A DNA stretch of 64,000 nucleotides from Patiria miniata (Eukaryota > Echinodermata > Asteroidea > Valvatida > Asterinidae): positions 9,065,176 to 9,129,175 of the forward strand of contig NW_024037056.1 of the NCBI RefSeq assembly GCF_015706575.1, read 5' to 3'. A model generated the notes under the pieces. The model was not told the origin of the DNA. It did not search any database and was given only the letters and a program-made list of their open reading frames with translations. How positions within the stretch are numbered: position 1 is the stretch's first letter; each line of letters starts with the position of its first letter. This document shows, in pieces, positions 61,341-64,000 of this stretch. A program made the position numbers and the translations under genes.

Positions 61341-61832
61341 CAAGGAGTCCGTATTTTATAAAACGTAAATTCATGGCATGCTACACCGGTCGTAACTACA
61401 TTGTAAATTGTAACATTGTAAATATTTAAGACTCAAAGAAATCAGTTTTCAAATTGAAACAAAAAAAGTTTAACTGGAAGGGGCTTCATTTTTTTTTTTA
61501 CATAAAATTAATCGAAGAGGCGAATTTAGTATTTCATTGTCTGAACCATTATTCGAGATAATCGCGCTTAAATTTGGTCCCTTTTTTATTTAACAATTTG
61601 AAACTTAAAATGCGAAAAATATGCAAAATTTAGGTATCAGAGGAAAGAAGAGATTCTAATCTTTCTAAATGTAGCAAACGTTAAGAAAAAATGGGTGATT
61701 AGTTTCGCAGAATTAATCAATAAAGAAAAATGGCCGTTTGTGAAAACCACCAAAAGACCAATTAGCAAATTCGCACCTTTTATGAAAACGCTAAAGTGAG
61801 GACGCGCAGATTTCGCCATACTGTGGTCTGAA
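61341..61832. other. Unassigned AT-rich interval
   Basis: I see no gene. Short ORFs are without domains. A motif CTTCGTGAAAACG/CCTTTTATGAAAACGC recurs here and at 62080-62130. Confidence 0.5.
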
Positions 61833-62012
61833 GCCCGGTTCATACTCTGCGCGAAAGCGAAAGCGAACGCGAATTTGTGACGTCGGGGCAAGCATTCGCG
61901 CTGCGAATTCGTAAAAGTTGAACATATTTCAACTCGGGCGAATTTCGCAACGAATGTTTTATGACGTCAAATTCGCTTCGCATTCGCTTTCGCATGAAGT
62001 ATGAACCGGGCT
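61833..62012. mobile_element. MITE with AGCCCGGTTCATACT ends
   Basis: Left AGCCCGGTTCATACTCTGCG and right AGTATGAACCGGGCT are inverted, and both arms continue with GCGAAAGCGAA-type words and TGACGTC. The flanking TGA may be a 3-bp target duplication. There is no coding content. Confidence 0.75.
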
Positions 62013-62429
62013 TGAGTCAATGCATTTTTTGGTTCACTGCGCTGATTTTGCCCCACTGCGCGGGCGTCTTAAAATTTGCCCTTTGGTAAAAACGTTTTAT
62101 TGCACGCGCCTGAAACTCGCCCCTTCGTGAAAACGCTTCATTGTATTACAACGTATTTATTACTGAAAGTTTATTAACCCAACAGAGTGCAGAAATTTAC
62201 ACTTTCGTAAAAACACACAACGGCACGTGTGGCCAATTTATTTCGTCCCTTCGTTAATTAGGTAAATTGGGATTCTAATTAATTTTTTGAAAGTATAGCC
62301 TCACCAGGTTGTAGATATTGATATATATTTTCATTTTCACCAAAAAAAAAATAAAATCGAAAAACAACGATTTTCATGAAATTCATCCCTTCGCAAAAAA
62401 AGGTGACGAAATGTTTATTTAGGGGCATG

Positions 62430-62675
62430 ACCAAATTTTGTTTCGGCCCACTATTTCGCCCGGGCGGATTACTAATTCGCCCGGGCGGACTACTATTGCG
62501 CCCGGCAGCAGATTACTATTTCGCCCGGCGGCGGATTACTGTTTCGGCCCGGCGGCTGATACCTATTTCGCCCGGGCGGATTACTTTTGAGCCCGGGCAG
62601 ATTACTATTTCGCCCGGGCAGATTAGTTTTCGCCGGGACGGATTACTATTTCACCCGGGCGGATTACTATTTCAT
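62430..62675. repeat. GCCCGGGC 21-bp minisatellite (relative of 29302-29621)
   Basis: About ten units of TTTCGCCCGGGCGGATTACTA in one orientation, preceded by GGGGCATGACCAAATTTTG, which resembles the inner end of the MITE at 29302. The right TIR is not evident. The 100-residue open frame is a repeat artefact. Confidence 0.75.
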
Positions 62676-63783
62676 TAGTGCATTTTCACAAGACGTTCAA
62701 TCTGCTTGTCTTCTTTTCTGATAGCAGACAAGCAGATGGCCACTTTTTGTCCTCCATACCTATCAGCTGGTATTTCTCGTAAGGCCAAGCAGTGCCCATT
62801 GACTTGTCCAGTTGTGATTTCAGTTCAAGTTAGTTTTATTTCATTTCGTTGAATTAGGGAATTATTTTGTTGGCTCCGTTATTTTAATTCAGTTTCCAAA
62901 ATGAATGCACAAAAGGTTCATTCATGCACATCGATCCAAAACATAAACATTATACCCTCCAAGATGGCTGACTGCTACGCATGCATCTATTTCTTCACGA
63001 TGCGAAACCACTCAAATCAGTCAATTCTTCACATTGCACAACACAACACTTGACACGAGACGGTGTGCAAGATGATTGTGATGGATATTGACCTTTTGTC
63101 ATAAATTAGGCCTATTTTATTTTGTACAAACGACGCCTTTATTGACTCAAATATTCTTGTTCTTATCTTATATTATGGTACAGCGTCTTTTATTCTGCAG
63201 TCTTAAATGTTTGATTACAGGTTCCTGTAGTTGCATATTGGGAATGATTTCAGATGTATTTTTAATAAAACCTTGAGGAAATAATAAAGTTGCAAAAGCA
63301 AGTTAAAGTATTACTTTACTATTTACTTGTTACTATTACAGACTTTCATGACGGTCATGGTATAACCTGGGCCAAATTTCGTAGCACTGCTTAACCCTAA
63401 AGGGACCGGGGCGGAATCCGCCCCCCCCCCCTCAACATTTTCCACGTTAGCGTCTAAAAAAATGTTTTGCCACTGGAACTGTAATGACATTTTAGCCTCG
63501 AGCTTTGCACATCTTTGGATACCAAAAACATAAAAATCGGACCACGGGTTGCCGCGTAGCAAAATATTTTCAAGCGCTACGCGCCGTGAATAACCCAGCC
63601 CCTTGATAAGGGTTAACAGTTAGCAGAAAATCCAGCTGGCTGCTGCTGCTAAAATAAAGCATTTTTATTATGGCGTGTATGTGCTCACGATTGCGCACAG
63701 GGTACGCAAGGAGATTTCTATTGTTACGTCACTTAGTGACTTTTCTGTAGGGACTAATCGTACTTTTGCCACGCTTACTGCTT
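62676..63783. other. Right-flank interval without recognised gene
   Basis: It includes poly-C at 63419-63430 and GCTACGCGCC-rich words; no supported exon. Confidence 0.5.
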
Positions 63784-63928
63784 ATCCGGCTCGTTAGTAA
63801 AAACGTCATACACGCGCACGCACCACTGATTACTAGCGCCCATTGGCTGCAAACTCTCAAACTGCGTTAACTTCCGGTTCCAATCGTGCAGAGATTGCTG
63901 GAGGTGACGTCACACTAACGAACCGGAT
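63784..63928. mobile_element. Compact MITE of the ATCCGGTTCGTTAG family
   Basis: 145 bp. ATCCGGCTCGTTAGTAAAAA at the left is the complement of ACTAACGAACCGGAT at the right. Internal ACCACTGATTACTA and GTTAACTTCCGGTTCCA match 3310-3367 and 34227-35015. It appears to be a deletion derivative of the larger element at 3274-7862 and its duplicate. Confidence 0.8.
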
Positions 63929-64000
63929 GGTCTCTATAAGGGCCCCGTAAGCACAAAATCGGCAGTGCTCTGAAATTGGGCTACACGTATATTATAACAT

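Overview
This is nuclear DNA from a multicellular animal, most likely a marine invertebrate deuterostome (echinoderm, hemichordate or cephalochordate). The genes are split by GT-AG introns, the one recognisable host gene joins SRCR, HYR, hormone-receptor (HRM), GAIN/GPS and seven-transmembrane modules, and most of the rest is transposable elements. I cannot name the species from sequence alone. There are no bacterial-style operons, no CRISPR array and no rRNA.

Host gene (22173-56873, + strand). I could place 22 coding exons whose splice phases agree throughout: eight SRCR exons in two blocks of four (22.2-28.5 kb and 37.6-44.2 kb), two HYR exons, an HRM split over two exons, a GAIN region, a GPS and a 7TM core of the adhesion GPCR class, with a stop at 56871-56873. 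The placed exons give about 1746 residues. The signal-peptide exon and promoter were not found and probably lie left of the window or within element-filled DNA. The two SRCR blocks come from a tandem duplication of exons and introns. That duplication also carries the upstream flank: 3344 onward matches about 34202 onward, apart from later insertions.

The duplication is a natural before/after record. Copy 1 received a CR1/L2-like LINE (about 4403-7527), a tyrosine-recombinase retroelement of the DIRS/Ngaro kind (7912-21204) and a tRNA-derived SINE (24881-25042). Copy 2 keeps the unfilled DIRS site near 36604, but received its own nest of small elements (34238-35000) and an RTE LINE fragment (about 39880-41130). 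The DIRS/Ngaro element is itself stuffed with four other elements: a long-TIR transposon with minisatellite arms (9936-11337), a hAT-like element (12540-14679) holding another palindromic TIR element (12931-13856), and a Ty3/gypsy element with identical 106-bp LTRs (15526-20881). Each nested insertion can be bounded by a target-site duplication.

Left and right edges. 1-3273 has no recognisable gene, only short repeats and a large foldback. 56874-64000, downstream of the receptor, holds foldbacks, MITEs, a 93-bp satellite array (about 58400-60765) with a hAT MITE inside, a decayed mariner-like fragment and GC-rich minisatellites. A recurring theme is TIR transposons whose arms or bodies are tandem repeats (three unrelated families).
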